Of a stretch of DNA of 17,749 nt, positions 1-6,587 are shown piece after piece; position 1 is the first letter of the stretch, and each line of letters starts with the position of its first letter. This stretch comes from UBA1351 sp964627665. Lineage in GTDB: Bacteria > Bacillota > Clostridia > Lachnospirales > Vallitaleaceae. Below the pieces are notes generated by a model. It had not been told where the DNA came from. It was given only the letters and a program-made list of their open reading frames with translations, and searched no databases. The DNA is taken from contig CAZVKG010000075.1 in the NCBI GenBank assembly GCA_964627665.1, forward strand, positions 1-17,749, in the 5' to 3' direction. Made by a program: the position numbers and the translations under genes.

Positions 1-32
1 TTGATTCTAAAATGTCTTTGATAGAAAAGTAG

Positions 33-353
33 GACTTTCCTATCAAAATAAAAAAGAGGGAAGAGCTTACAGCTATTCCCTCTAATAATATGATTGTCGG
101 CATTAAAAACAATACAACATATACAGTGAATTCATTTTCCAGCAATGAACTTGATTATATCTTCTTATATTCTGATGGTCTAATTGAGCATATAGATGTA
201 GATATTGATGACGCTAAGATTCAATTAGAAAACAGTCTGATTACAGGTGAAAATACAACAAACCCATTCACACATCATGTATTAAACACAATGCTGGGGG
301 AAAAACCCATTGATGATGACATCACCTTATGTCGTTTAAAATTATATCCTTAA
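33..353 (+). pseudogene. C-terminal remnant of a PP2C/SpoIIE-family serine phosphatase
   Basis: The open frame carries the end of a PP2C-like (SpoIIE/RsbU) phosphatase domain. It has a VGI segment like the usual 'lGi', then IFLYSDGLIEH matching the metal-binding 'lYSDGv.E' motif, and finally DDDITLCRLKL matching the terminal 'DDiTll.l' motif that holds a metal-ligand aspartate. Such enzymes dephosphorylate anti-sigma-factor antagonists or act as response effectors. The frame is closed by TAG at 30-32. The only in-frame ATG (90) lies inside the conserved domain and has no ribosome binding site at a usable distance. The domain homology seems to continue upstream of that ATG. It therefore reads as the tail of a longer gene that is broken by a stop or frameshift, or whose intact part is in another frame beyond the window edge. 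The family call is fairly safe; the pseudogene status is inferred because the 5' part is not in the window. Confidence 0.55.
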
Positions 354-363
354 TTTCAGATTT

Positions 364-1128
364 TTATATTGTCCACTCACCATGAACAACCCCAACAAGA
401 TACAATTGTCCGGCATCTTCTACAAACACGAGTCGAAGCGAACGCCAATCCATTCCTGAAAATTGAGGGTCAAATCCTGAAAAGTGAAATTCGACAAAGT
501 CACCGTTTGAATACACATCATCATGATTATCAAGCATATTACCGACTTGAATCGCATTATTATTGCCAATAACTTCCGGATTTGCAAAATCCTGATCATA
601 AATAAATCGATCGTAATAGTCTGCAAAGGTCAAGTCAATCGGATCTCCCGTGCCATCATAAGCTCCCCAGTTATAAACTGATGTATCCGATGCAATATTG
701 GCAATATCATTTGGCGTCATAATAATATCCGAAGTTGCATTTACATAGAAATATGGAGAAAATCTTACTCCAAGTGTCGGATGAACCCATCCGCTAAGCG
801 CAGCATAATCTTCTGTTTTTATCAACTCAATCACTTCTAAACCAGCAACAATTAATTGGCCGGAAGATGACAATGTAAGCGGTTCAATTTCTTCTTCGAG
901 AGCCATTTCTAATTCTTCATTCAAATCGAGTATTTCTTGATTCAATACTTCTATCTCTTGACCTGCTGTCTCTAGCTTGTCTTCTAAACTTGCACTTTTT
1001 GAAATCTCACCACTCAATTGTTGTTCTAAATCATCCCGTTCCATTTCAAGTTCATCAAGATTCCTTGTACCTGTTTGACAACCTACAAATAGAAATACAA
1101 TAACGAGTAAAAGTATGATGTTTTTCAT
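364..1128 (-). CDS. Coiled-coil lipoprotein of unknown function
   Basis: I do not recognise a named family. The protein begins with a short basic start, a hydrophobic stretch and a lipobox LFVGC, so it should be a lipoprotein anchored on the outer face of the membrane through Cys17. Residues about 24-85 are rich in Glu, Leu and Gln with heptad-like spacing, a predicted coiled coil. The remaining ~165 residues form a globular domain with the run HPTLGVRFSPY, a pattern I associate with uncharacterised Firmicute lipoproteins. The ATG at 1137 overlaps the upstream stop (ATGA), but AAAGGA abuts it with no spacer. The ATG at 1128 sits 9 nt from that site and directly precedes MKNIILLL, so I prefer it. 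The gene follows the PH-like membrane protein and is probably translationally coupled to it. It converges on the phosphatase remnant with only 10 bp between stops and no visible terminator. Confidence 0.8.
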   Translation of the reverse strand: MKNIILLLVIVFLFVGCQTGTRNLDELEMERDDLEQQLSGEISKSASLEDKLETAGQEIEVLNQEILDLNEELEMALEEEIEPLTLSSSGQLIVAGLEVIELIKTEDYAALSGWVHPTLGVRFSPYFYVNATSDIIMTPNDIANIASDTSVYNWGAYDGTGDPIDLTFADYYDRFIYDQDFANPEVIGNNNAIQVGNMLDNHDDVYSNGDFVEFHFSGFDPQFSGMDWRSLRLVFVEDAGQLYLVGVVHGEWTI

Positions 1129-1133
1129 AAAAC

Positions 1134-1730
1134 TCATTCCTTTCTGTTAACAACTTTTAACAGTTCCTGTGATACCGCTTCCGGATTTGGAACTAAAAAT
1201 CTCGCCTTTTTCTTGTTGCGAAGGTCTTCTAATTCCAACACGGCTGTTTCTCCCCATAAAAATTTTGCCAACACATTATACGGCTCTTGATGAACCGATA
1301 TTTTTAGATCTGAACAGTTCGCTTTAAATTTAACCGGTTCTTTTGATACGCGGTTTGCATTAAACCAAAGCGTATCTTCATCGATGAGTATATTACCAAA
1401 CCATGAATTGTATATGCGTGTATTGTATAAACATGGCAAAAACCAATAATTTTCGTCCACCCCTTCAACATCATAAAAGCGATCCACTGCTTTTGTTATC
1501 CATAATTTCTTGACAAAATAAAAAATTGCCCATACTAAAATAACTTTAAAAAAATAGTCCGCCAATACTTCCGGAGTAAAAAAGGTATCTGCCATATTCT
1601 CAGATAAGAGTCCAACATACTTATAAATACCAACACCTATAATAGCTAATAAAATAACACCTGCATGTAACCCATATAAAATTTTCTTCAAATACTCCTG
1701 ATATTTTCCATATTCAACGACTGCCTTCAT
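1134..1730 (-). CDS. Two-TM membrane protein with a cytoplasmic PH-like domain
   Basis: Protein of 198 residues with no family I can name with certainty. Two hydrophobic segments (about residues 18-41 and 58-77) form a hairpin anchor. The rest (about 95-195) is a soluble beta-rich stretch (NTRIYNSWFG, DTLWFNANRV, VKFKANCSDLKISV, AVLELEDLRNKKKARFLV). Its order resembles bacterial PH-like/YcxB-type domains. The likely topology puts both termini in the cytoplasm. It is preceded by an excellent AGGAGG site nine bases before the ATG. Its stop overlaps the lipoprotein start by ATGA, so the two probably work together at the envelope. A TACAAT hexamer lies upstream near 1769-1774 on this strand, but no convincing -35 box goes with it. 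Function unknown. Confidence 0.75.
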   Translation of the reverse strand: MKAVVEYGKYQEYLKKILYGLHAGVILLAIIGVGIYKYVGLLSENMADTFFTPEVLADYFFKVILVWAIFYFVKKLWITKAVDRFYDVEGVDENYWFLPCLYNTRIYNSWFGNILIDEDTLWFNANRVSKEPVKFKANCSDLKISVHQEPYNVLAKFLWGETAVLELEDLRNKKKARFLVPNPEAVSQELLKVVNRKE

Positions 1731-1821
1731 TTTTAATGTCCTCCTGGTTTCTTAATCTACTCTTATTGTACCAAATCACAAGCCGAATAGCTAGAAAAAA
1801 TGACAAGGCCTCTAAAAATTA

Positions 1822-1836
1822 CTTTGATTATCAAAG
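1822..1836. promoter_or_regulatory. FabT-like palindromic operator overlapping the -35 box
   Basis: CTTTGATTATCAAAG is a palindrome with two 7-bp arms around one base. Its core TTTGATTATCAAA matches, as I recall it, the operator of FabT, the MarR-family repressor of fatty-acid synthesis genes in streptococci and relatives. It overlaps the -35 element of the promoter at 1824-1851, so a bound repressor would block transcription of the downstream fatty-acid-binding protein gene. The palindrome is seen directly; the FabT assignment is inference from site similarity and target function. No fabT gene is in the window. Confidence 0.6.
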
Positions 1837-1851
1837 GTTTTTTGTTATAAT
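1824..1851 (+). promoter_or_regulatory. Promoter of the degV/fakB gene
   Basis: TTGATT (1824-1829) and a perfect TATAAT (1846-1851) are separated by 16 bp, a sigma-A type promoter pointing at the gene that starts at 1901. The -35 box lies within the FabT-like palindrome. Confidence 0.7.
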
Positions 1852-1900
1852 TAGTATATATTCACGCATCATATAGGACAAAATTATAGCGAGGTGTATT

Positions 1901-2764
1901 ATGGGGAAAATCGGAATTGTAACATGCAGTACCAGTGGATTAGACTATCTTCAAGGTTATGATGATATTCGAATTGCAAGAACAACGATTATTATGGATC
2001 ATCAAGAATATAATGATGGACAAAATCTCTCACCTCAAGAGTTCTATGATCGATTAGACACTCTTGAAATCATTCCTTCGACCGCACAACCGTCAACCGG
2101 TCAACTTCTAGACATTTATGAAAACATGCGCTTAGATGGATATACGGATATCATTTACATATCTATCTCTAGCCATCTCAGTGGTACCTATCAAGGCGTT
2201 TGTCTCTCACAAACGTATATAGAGGACCTCAATATTTATCCTTTCGACTCAAAAAGCGCAAGCTTTATCACCGGATTTATGGCAACCGAAGCACACCGAA
2301 TGGCCAAGGAAGGTTCTGACGTAGATGCAATATTAGCTCACCTATCTGAATTACGCGACCACGACCGCGTATATTTTATGGTCGACAATCTAAGCTATCT
2401 CGTAAAAAACGGTCGCCTATCAAATTCCTCTGCATTTATAGCATCCATGCTAAAAATCAAGCCCTTACTAGAAATCAATCCGGAAGGAAAAATTGTTGCA
2501 CGCGAAAAAATCCGGACAAGCAAACGCGCTATGGATCAAGTCATCCAATCCTTTCTCGATGATACCAATATGGGTAAAAACGCACGTTTTATGTTTCTCT
2601 TTAACACCGATGCTCCAGAGAAAGTCGCTTATGTCAAATCACGTCTAGAAGATGTTGGTATTGACACAAGCAAACTCATCGACTCCCCTATTTCCCCCGC
2701 CATCGGCTGCCATGTGGGAAAAGGGATTATTGGGATCGGGTACATAAACATGCCAAAACAATAA
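1901..2764 (+). CDS. DegV-family fatty-acid-binding protein (FakB-like)
   Basis: DegV proteins bind a fatty acid and present it to the kinase FakA, which makes acyl-phosphate for phospholipid synthesis. The 287 residues match the usual ~280. Family motifs are in order: TAQPSTGQL (61-69), SSHLSGTYQ (90-98) with the Ser/Thr groups that hold the fatty-acid carboxylate, DNLSYLVKNGRLS (162-174), KPLLEINPEGKI (187-198), and the C-terminal GCHVGKGIIGIGY (269-281) with the conserved His271. The first motif, usually DST.DL, reads CSTSGL here, so the leading Asp is a Cys. GAGGTG precedes the ATG at good spacing. The gene appears monocistronic, with its own promoter and a possible FabT-type operator, as expected for exogenous fatty-acid uptake. 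fakA is not in the window, and the bound lipid cannot be read from sequence. Confidence 0.92.
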   Translation: MGKIGIVTCSTSGLDYLQGYDDIRIARTTIIMDHQEYNDGQNLSPQEFYDRLDTLEIIPSTAQPSTGQLLDIYENMRLDGYTDIIYISISSHLSGTYQGVCLSQTYIEDLNIYPFDSKSASFITGFMATEAHRMAKEGSDVDAILAHLSELRDHDRVYFMVDNLSYLVKNGRLSNSSAFIASMLKIKPLLEINPEGKIVAREKIRTSKRAMDQVIQSFLDDTNMGKNARFMFLFNTDAPEKVAYVKSRLEDVGIDTSKLIDSPISPAIGCHVGKGIIGIGYINMPKQ

Positions 2765-2850
2765 ATCTTTGCCGATTCATTTCGTCAAGTGTTTCTTAAT
2801 GAATAAACGCAGATTTATCATCTTGGCACTTCATAAAATCACATAGAGGA

Positions 2851-3031
2851 TAAGTGCCTTTCAAATATGAGCTTTTTCATAAGCATAGTGTTTCTTGGTG
2901 AAAGAAAAGACAAATGCAAAGCAAGGATTCTGCTGTTTGAGCAAAGCGAGTTCAGAATCCGTTGCATTTGTCTTTTCTGAACCTTAGAAACACTTTGTGA
3001 AATGGATTGGCAAATATTTGACAGGTACTTA
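2851..3031. repeat. Large hairpin element, copy 1
   Basis: Imperfect inverted repeat of about 181 bp. Outer arms: AAGTGCCTTTCAAATAT (2852-2868) against ATATTTGACAGGTACTT (3014-3030). Middle arms include AGTGTTTCT against AGAAACACT, then a long perfect stretch ending in AGACAAATGCAA against TTGCATTTGTCT, an asymmetric internal loop, and the inner stem GGATTCTG/CAGAATCC. The apex is CTGTTTGAGCAAAGCGAG. Copies 2 and 3 (7963-8127 and 8260-8444) share the apex and layout but have different, self-complementary arms. It fills most of the 342-bp gap between the degV and aldo/keto reductase genes and probably ends the degV transcript. AAGTGCC could also pair with GGCACTT at 2825-2831. The short minus-strand frame across it is a by-product of the palindrome. 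Confidence 0.85.
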
Positions 3032-3034
3032 GCC

Positions 3035-3063
3035 TTTCTTTGCATTTCTATTAGGTGTATAAT
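3035..3063 (+). promoter_or_regulatory. Possible promoter of the aldo/keto reductase - cdaR unit
   Basis: A perfect TATAAT at 3058-3063 lies 44 bp before the gene start. Only a weak TTTCTT sits 17 bp upstream at the -35 position, so activator dependence is possible. Confidence 0.45.
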
Positions 3064-3106
3064 GGTAGAGACACAATAATTTTGTTTTGATTATGGAGGT
3101 ATTGGT

Positions 3107-4069
3107 ATGAAGACGAAAGCACTACCTGAACAGTATATTATTTATGGGGCTATGGGCTTAGGTGGCCCGTGGGAAGAAACATTTGATTTGACGGAAGAAC
3201 AGTTTATTGAGGGCGAAAAAGCAATTGAAACTGCACTTGAAGAAGGCATTACTTTCTTTGATCTTGCAGATATTTATAAAAACGGTCGTTCTGAAATTGT
3301 TTTTGGAGAATATCTTAAAAAACATCCGGACATTCGAGAAAATATTATTCTACAATCCAAAGTCGGCATACATATTTGGGGCTCTGATTTTGGATCACGC
3401 TTTGAATTTTCTTACAAGCATATCATTGAATCCGTAGATGGAATCTTAGAACGGTTAAATACGGATTACTTAGATATTTTGCTTCTTCATCGACCGGATC
3501 CTTTATGTGATCGTGATGAACTCAAAAAAGCTATTGACGAACTTTTCATTTCCGGTAAAATTCGTAATCTAGGTGTGTCGAATATGGATTATCATCAAAT
3601 GAAACTTATTGAGGTCTATACGGGTCGAAGAATTGTTGCCAATCAATTAGAGCTTAGTCTCAATAAAACTGAGTTTGTTGATAGTGCTGTTGGCTTTAAT
3701 AATCCCCACGGAAAAGGCCTTGATTTTCAACTGGGAACATTAGAATATTGTATTCTAAACAATGTGAGTTTACAGTCATGGAGCCCACTCGCTCGTGGTA
3801 TTTATTCCGGTGCACCACTTGAAAAAGATACACCAAAAACAGTTCTTGAGACCAAAAAGCTGGTTGCTAAACTCGCTAAAAAATATAATGTTTCACTTGA
3901 TGCCATTGTTTTATCTTGGTTGATGAAGCACCCCGCAAAAATCAATCCAGTTATTGGCACCACAAAACCGGAACGTATTAAAAATGCAATGGAGGCATTT
4001 GACGTTGATCTAACGCGTGATGAATGGTATGAACTCTTAGTTAAATCAAAAGGCGTATCCATGCCATAA
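3107..4069 (+). CDS. Aldo/keto reductase family oxidoreductase
   Basis: A cytoplasmic NAD(P)H-dependent carbonyl reductase of the (beta/alpha)8 barrel superfamily, 320 residues, full length. The catalytic tetrad is visible: Asp52 and Tyr57 in FFDLADIY, Lys85 in LQSKVG, and His128 in LLLHRPDP. The C-terminal cofactor motif is PVIGTTKPERI (YdhF-like type). GGAGG precedes the ATG by seven bases. The next gene, a CdaR-type regulator, begins 13 bp after the stop with its own AGGAG, so the two should be co-transcribed. The glycerate kinase and GntP permease lie beyond a terminator. By context it may act on a sugar-acid, semialdehyde or hydroxy-acid intermediate, but the true substrate cannot be read from sequence. 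Confidence 0.9.
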   Translation: MKTKALPEQYIIYGAMGLGGPWEETFDLTEEQFIEGEKAIETALEEGITFFDLADIYKNGRSEIVFGEYLKKHPDIRENIILQSKVGIHIWGSDFGSRFEFSYKHIIESVDGILERLNTDYLDILLLHRPDPLCDRDELKKAIDELFISGKIRNLGVSNMDYHQMKLIEVYTGRRIVANQLELSLNKTEFVDSAVGFNNPHGKGLDFQLGTLEYCILNNVSLQSWSPLARGIYSGAPLEKDTPKTVLETKKLVAKLAKKYNVSLDAIVLSWLMKHPAKINPVIGTTKPERIKNAMEAFDVDLTRDEWYELLVKSKGVSMP

Positions 4070-4082
4070 AAGGAGCTAGCAC

Positions 4083-5249
4083 ATGTTAATTCATGGAGAT
4101 ATGCTGCAAAAACTTGTCAATAAAATCATTGAAGATATTGGTTATAATATAAATATTATTGATACCGATGGCATTATCATCGCAAGCGGAAACCCACATC
4201 GCATCGGGACCTTTCATAAAATAGGCAAACAAGCCTCTGATGAGGAACGTCGTGTAGATATTCAAGCAATCGATGAGAACCACTATAAAGGTGTAAAAGC
4301 CGGTATTAATCAACCTTTTTACCACAACAATACGCTAATGGGTATTATCGGCATCACTGGGATTCCAAGTGAAATTAATGAATTATCTAATATTGTCAAG
4401 TCAATGATTGAACTGATGTATGAACAAGAAGTCCTAAAACAAAAAATGTACTATCGTCAGAGTGACAAAACTTTTTTCTTGAATGAATTAATTAACCTTA
4501 CTGATCGCGAATCCCTTGTCACCACCATTAACTGGGGTGAAAAATTGGGCTATGACATGACAACACGGCGTAATGCTATTGTATTGGAGTTTAATGACTC
4601 AGAAAGCAATGATTCCTCATTTGCAACACAAGGAAAAATTCAAGTTATCTATCAACATATAAAATCGAATAAGCGCCATCATAAAAATGATATTTCAACC
4701 GTAGTCTCTTCGAATCGCATCGTCATATTAAAGGCATCTTATTTCTTAGATGTAGATATTGAAGCCGAAAATCTTCGCGAATATATTTTTGAACTTGTCC
4801 GTATCATTAATGCGAACACATCAACACCCTACTTTATTGCCTGTGGAAGCTTTTATGACGACATATATCACATCAAATCGAGTTATTATGAAGCAGAATT
4901 TGTTCTGGTTCAGATGAAAAAATCTTCGAAAGATCAATTCGGTTTTATTCAAGACTATCTACTCGCTTATTTCTTGTCAAAAACTTCTGACAATGTTTTA
5001 GAACATTTTTTTGAAGAGGATTACCAAAAACTAAGCGCAATCAACGGCATGACCGAAACTCTCGTTTGTATGTATCAAAGCAATATGAATATGAGCCAGT
5101 GTGCCAAAGATATGTTCTTACATCGCAACACTATTTTATTTCGTTTGAACAGGTTAAAGGAAATTTTGCATCTTGATCCAACGGAACAGATTGGCGATCG
5201 TATCTATTGGTATCTTTTCGCTGAATATATTATTAGCAAAACGAACTAA
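4083..5249 (+). CDS. cdaR: CdaR-type sugar-diacid/glycerate transcriptional regulator
   Basis: Protein of 388 residues with the CdaR (SdaR) layout. The N-terminal sugar-diacid recognition domain (about 1-135) starts HGDMLQKLVNKIIEDIGYNINIIDTDGIIIASG and includes GIIGITG. A central PucR/GGDEF-like region follows. The C-terminal PucR-type helix-turn-helix (about 325-385) contains NMNMSQCAKDMFLHRNTILFRLNRL. In E. coli, CdaR activates glucarate, galactarate and glycerate genes in response to the sugar acid. Here the gene lies directly upstream of a glycerate kinase and a GntP permease, its likely targets. It sits 13 bp after the aldo/keto reductase and ends before a strong terminator, so it forms a separate unit from its targets. 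Inducer identity (glycerate or a diacid) is inference. Confidence 0.9.
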   Translation: MLIHGDMLQKLVNKIIEDIGYNINIIDTDGIIIASGNPHRIGTFHKIGKQASDEERRVDIQAIDENHYKGVKAGINQPFYHNNTLMGIIGITGIPSEINELSNIVKSMIELMYEQEVLKQKMYYRQSDKTFFLNELINLTDRESLVTTINWGEKLGYDMTTRRNAIVLEFNDSESNDSSFATQGKIQVIYQHIKSNKRHHKNDISTVVSSNRIVILKASYFLDVDIEAENLREYIFELVRIINANTSTPYFIACGSFYDDIYHIKSSYYEAEFVLVQMKKSSKDQFGFIQDYLLAYFLSKTSDNVLEHFFEEDYQKLSAINGMTETLVCMYQSNMNMSQCAKDMFLHRNTILFRLNRLKEILHLDPTEQIGDRIYWYLFAEYIISKTN

Positions 5250-5256
5250 CATATTT

Positions 5257-5304
5257 AAAACACAGCTATATTGTGCGTAGTGCACAATATAGCTGTGTTT
5301 TTTT
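5257..5304 (+). terminator. Rho-independent terminator after cdaR
   Basis: Perfect 20-bp arms (5257-5276 and 5282-5301) around a GTAGT loop, followed by a run of T. On the other strand the arms also end in T, so it may work both ways. It separates cdaR from glxK transcription. Confidence 0.92.
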
Positions 5305-5368
5305 GTGGCAAAGAATAATGTTTTTTTATTCTTTTTCACGTATCCTAATAAATATATGCATCATGTAT

Positions 5369-5385
5369 GTGAAAATATATTTCAC
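5369..5385. promoter_or_regulatory. Candidate operator upstream of glxK
   Basis: GTGAAAATATATTTCAC has 6-bp GTGAAA/TTTCAC arms around five bases. It lies about 50 bp before the glxK start, in the short gap after the cdaR terminator. The symmetric site near a regulated promoter suggests binding by the adjacent CdaR-type regulator. No clear -10/-35 pair was found beside it, so the promoter position is open. Inference only. Confidence 0.4.
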
Positions 5386-5437
5386 CACCATAAAACTAGT
5401 CATTTTTATATTTTTTATTTTAGGAAAGGAGAAAATG

Positions 5438-6565
5438 ATGAAGATACTTATAGCATCAGACTCTTTTAAAGGAAGTTTATCGTCAAAAGAGATATGTGAC
5501 ATCGCTACTGATGCAATTACATCCGTTTTACCTAATGCCAATGTCATGGGCATACCTCTGGCAGACGGTGGTGAAGGTACGGTTGAAGCTTTAGTTGAAG
5601 TAACCAACGGCACATATCATAATCTTAATGTCATTGGCCCTCTTGGTGAAGAAGTATCCGCAACTTACGGTATTCTAGGCGACAAACATACAGCAGTCAT
5701 TGAAATGTCCAGCGCTTCCGGTATTATGTTAGTACCTACCGAACGATTGAATCCTTTATTAACAACAAGTTTTGGAACTGGTCAGCTAATTCTTGATGCA
5801 CTCAAGCAAGGCTGCCACAAAATCATCATGGGCATCGGTGGTAGCGCAACCAATGATGGCGGTGTCGGCATGCTTCAAGCATTAGGTTATCATTTTTTTA
5901 ATCGAAACGGTGTCGAAATTGGATATGGAGGAAGATTCCTAGACACGATTGCAACCATTGATTCCTCCAATGTTTCAAACGACTTATTGGATGTTGAATT
6001 TCTAGTCGCCTGCGATGTAGACAATCCACTTACCGGTCAGAAAGGCGCCACTTATGTCTATGGTCCTCAAAAAGGCGGAACCCCAGATCGGCTTGAAACA
6101 CTTGAAAAAGGTATGATGAATTACAGACAGCGCATTATTGAATTTTTGGATAAAGACGTTAATGACTATCCGGGATCAGGAGCAGCAGGAGGAATGGGCG
6201 CCGGCTTAATCGCCTTTTTAAATGCAAAAACAGGTTCCGGATTTGACATGATTAGCAAAACCATTCAACTAGAAAAAATTATTGAAAAAGAAAACTTCGA
6301 TGTTATTTTTACCGGAGAAGGTCAGTTAAATGATCAAACCCTAAACGGAAAGTTACCTTATGGCATTTCTAGATTAGGCAAAAAATATGGAGTACCTGTC
6401 ATTGCTGTTGTCGGTTCATTAAGCAATGGGTATGAAAAAATGTATGATGAAGGTTTGACTGCGGCTTTTAGCATTATGCGTTATCCGATGCCTTTGGAGG
6501 AGGCTATAAAAAATGCAGGCGAGCTAGCTTTTCAAACCTATCAGAATATAGCAAAACTATTATAA
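5438..6565 (+). CDS. glxK: Glycerate 2-kinase (GlxK/GarK family)
   Basis: Phosphorylates D-glycerate with ATP in the cytoplasm, feeding glycolysis. The start is the ATG giving MKILIASDSFKGSLSS, the classic family N-terminus. AAAGGAG lies six bases before it; the ATG three bases earlier is an alternative, and any longer frame would begin in the upstream terminator. The protein has 375 residues, close to the ~380 of characterised members. Motifs include LADGGEGTVEAL (41-52), GIGGSATNDGGVGMLQALG (132-150), GSGAAGGMGAG, and FTGEGQLNDQTLNGKLP near the C-terminus. It ends 22 bp before the GntP permease, with which it forms a transport-and-phosphorylation pair. The regulator upstream is a CdaR type. 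Glycerate specificity is well supported by family; class-I kinases can give 2- or 3-phosphoglycerate, which I cannot settle. Confidence 0.94.
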   Translation: MKILIASDSFKGSLSSKEICDIATDAITSVLPNANVMGIPLADGGEGTVEALVEVTNGTYHNLNVIGPLGEEVSATYGILGDKHTAVIEMSSASGIMLVPTERLNPLLTTSFGTGQLILDALKQGCHKIIMGIGGSATNDGGVGMLQALGYHFFNRNGVEIGYGGRFLDTIATIDSSNVSNDLLDVEFLVACDVDNPLTGQKGATYVYGPQKGGTPDRLETLEKGMMNYRQRIIEFLDKDVNDYPGSGAAGGMGAGLIAFLNAKTGSGFDMISKTIQLEKIIEKENFDVIFTGEGQLNDQTLNGKLPYGISRLGKKYGVPVIAVVGSLSNGYEKMYDEGLTAAFSIMRYPMPLEEAIKNAGELAFQTYQNIAKLL

Positions 6566-6587
6566 ACTATTGTTAGGAGGATTTATT

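Noticed and set aside
1769..1774. TACAAT as -10 for the PH-like/lipoprotein pair
   Set aside because: No acceptable -35 hexamer at 16-19 bp, so not listed as a promoter.
2839..3045. Minus-strand 68-codon frame
   Set aside because: It lies across hairpin copy 1; open frames arise from the inverted repeat and there is no ribosome binding site.
5273..5437. Long N-terminal extension of glycerate kinase
   Set aside because: It begins in the terminator hairpin; the family start MKILIASD at 5438 has AAAGGAG upstream.
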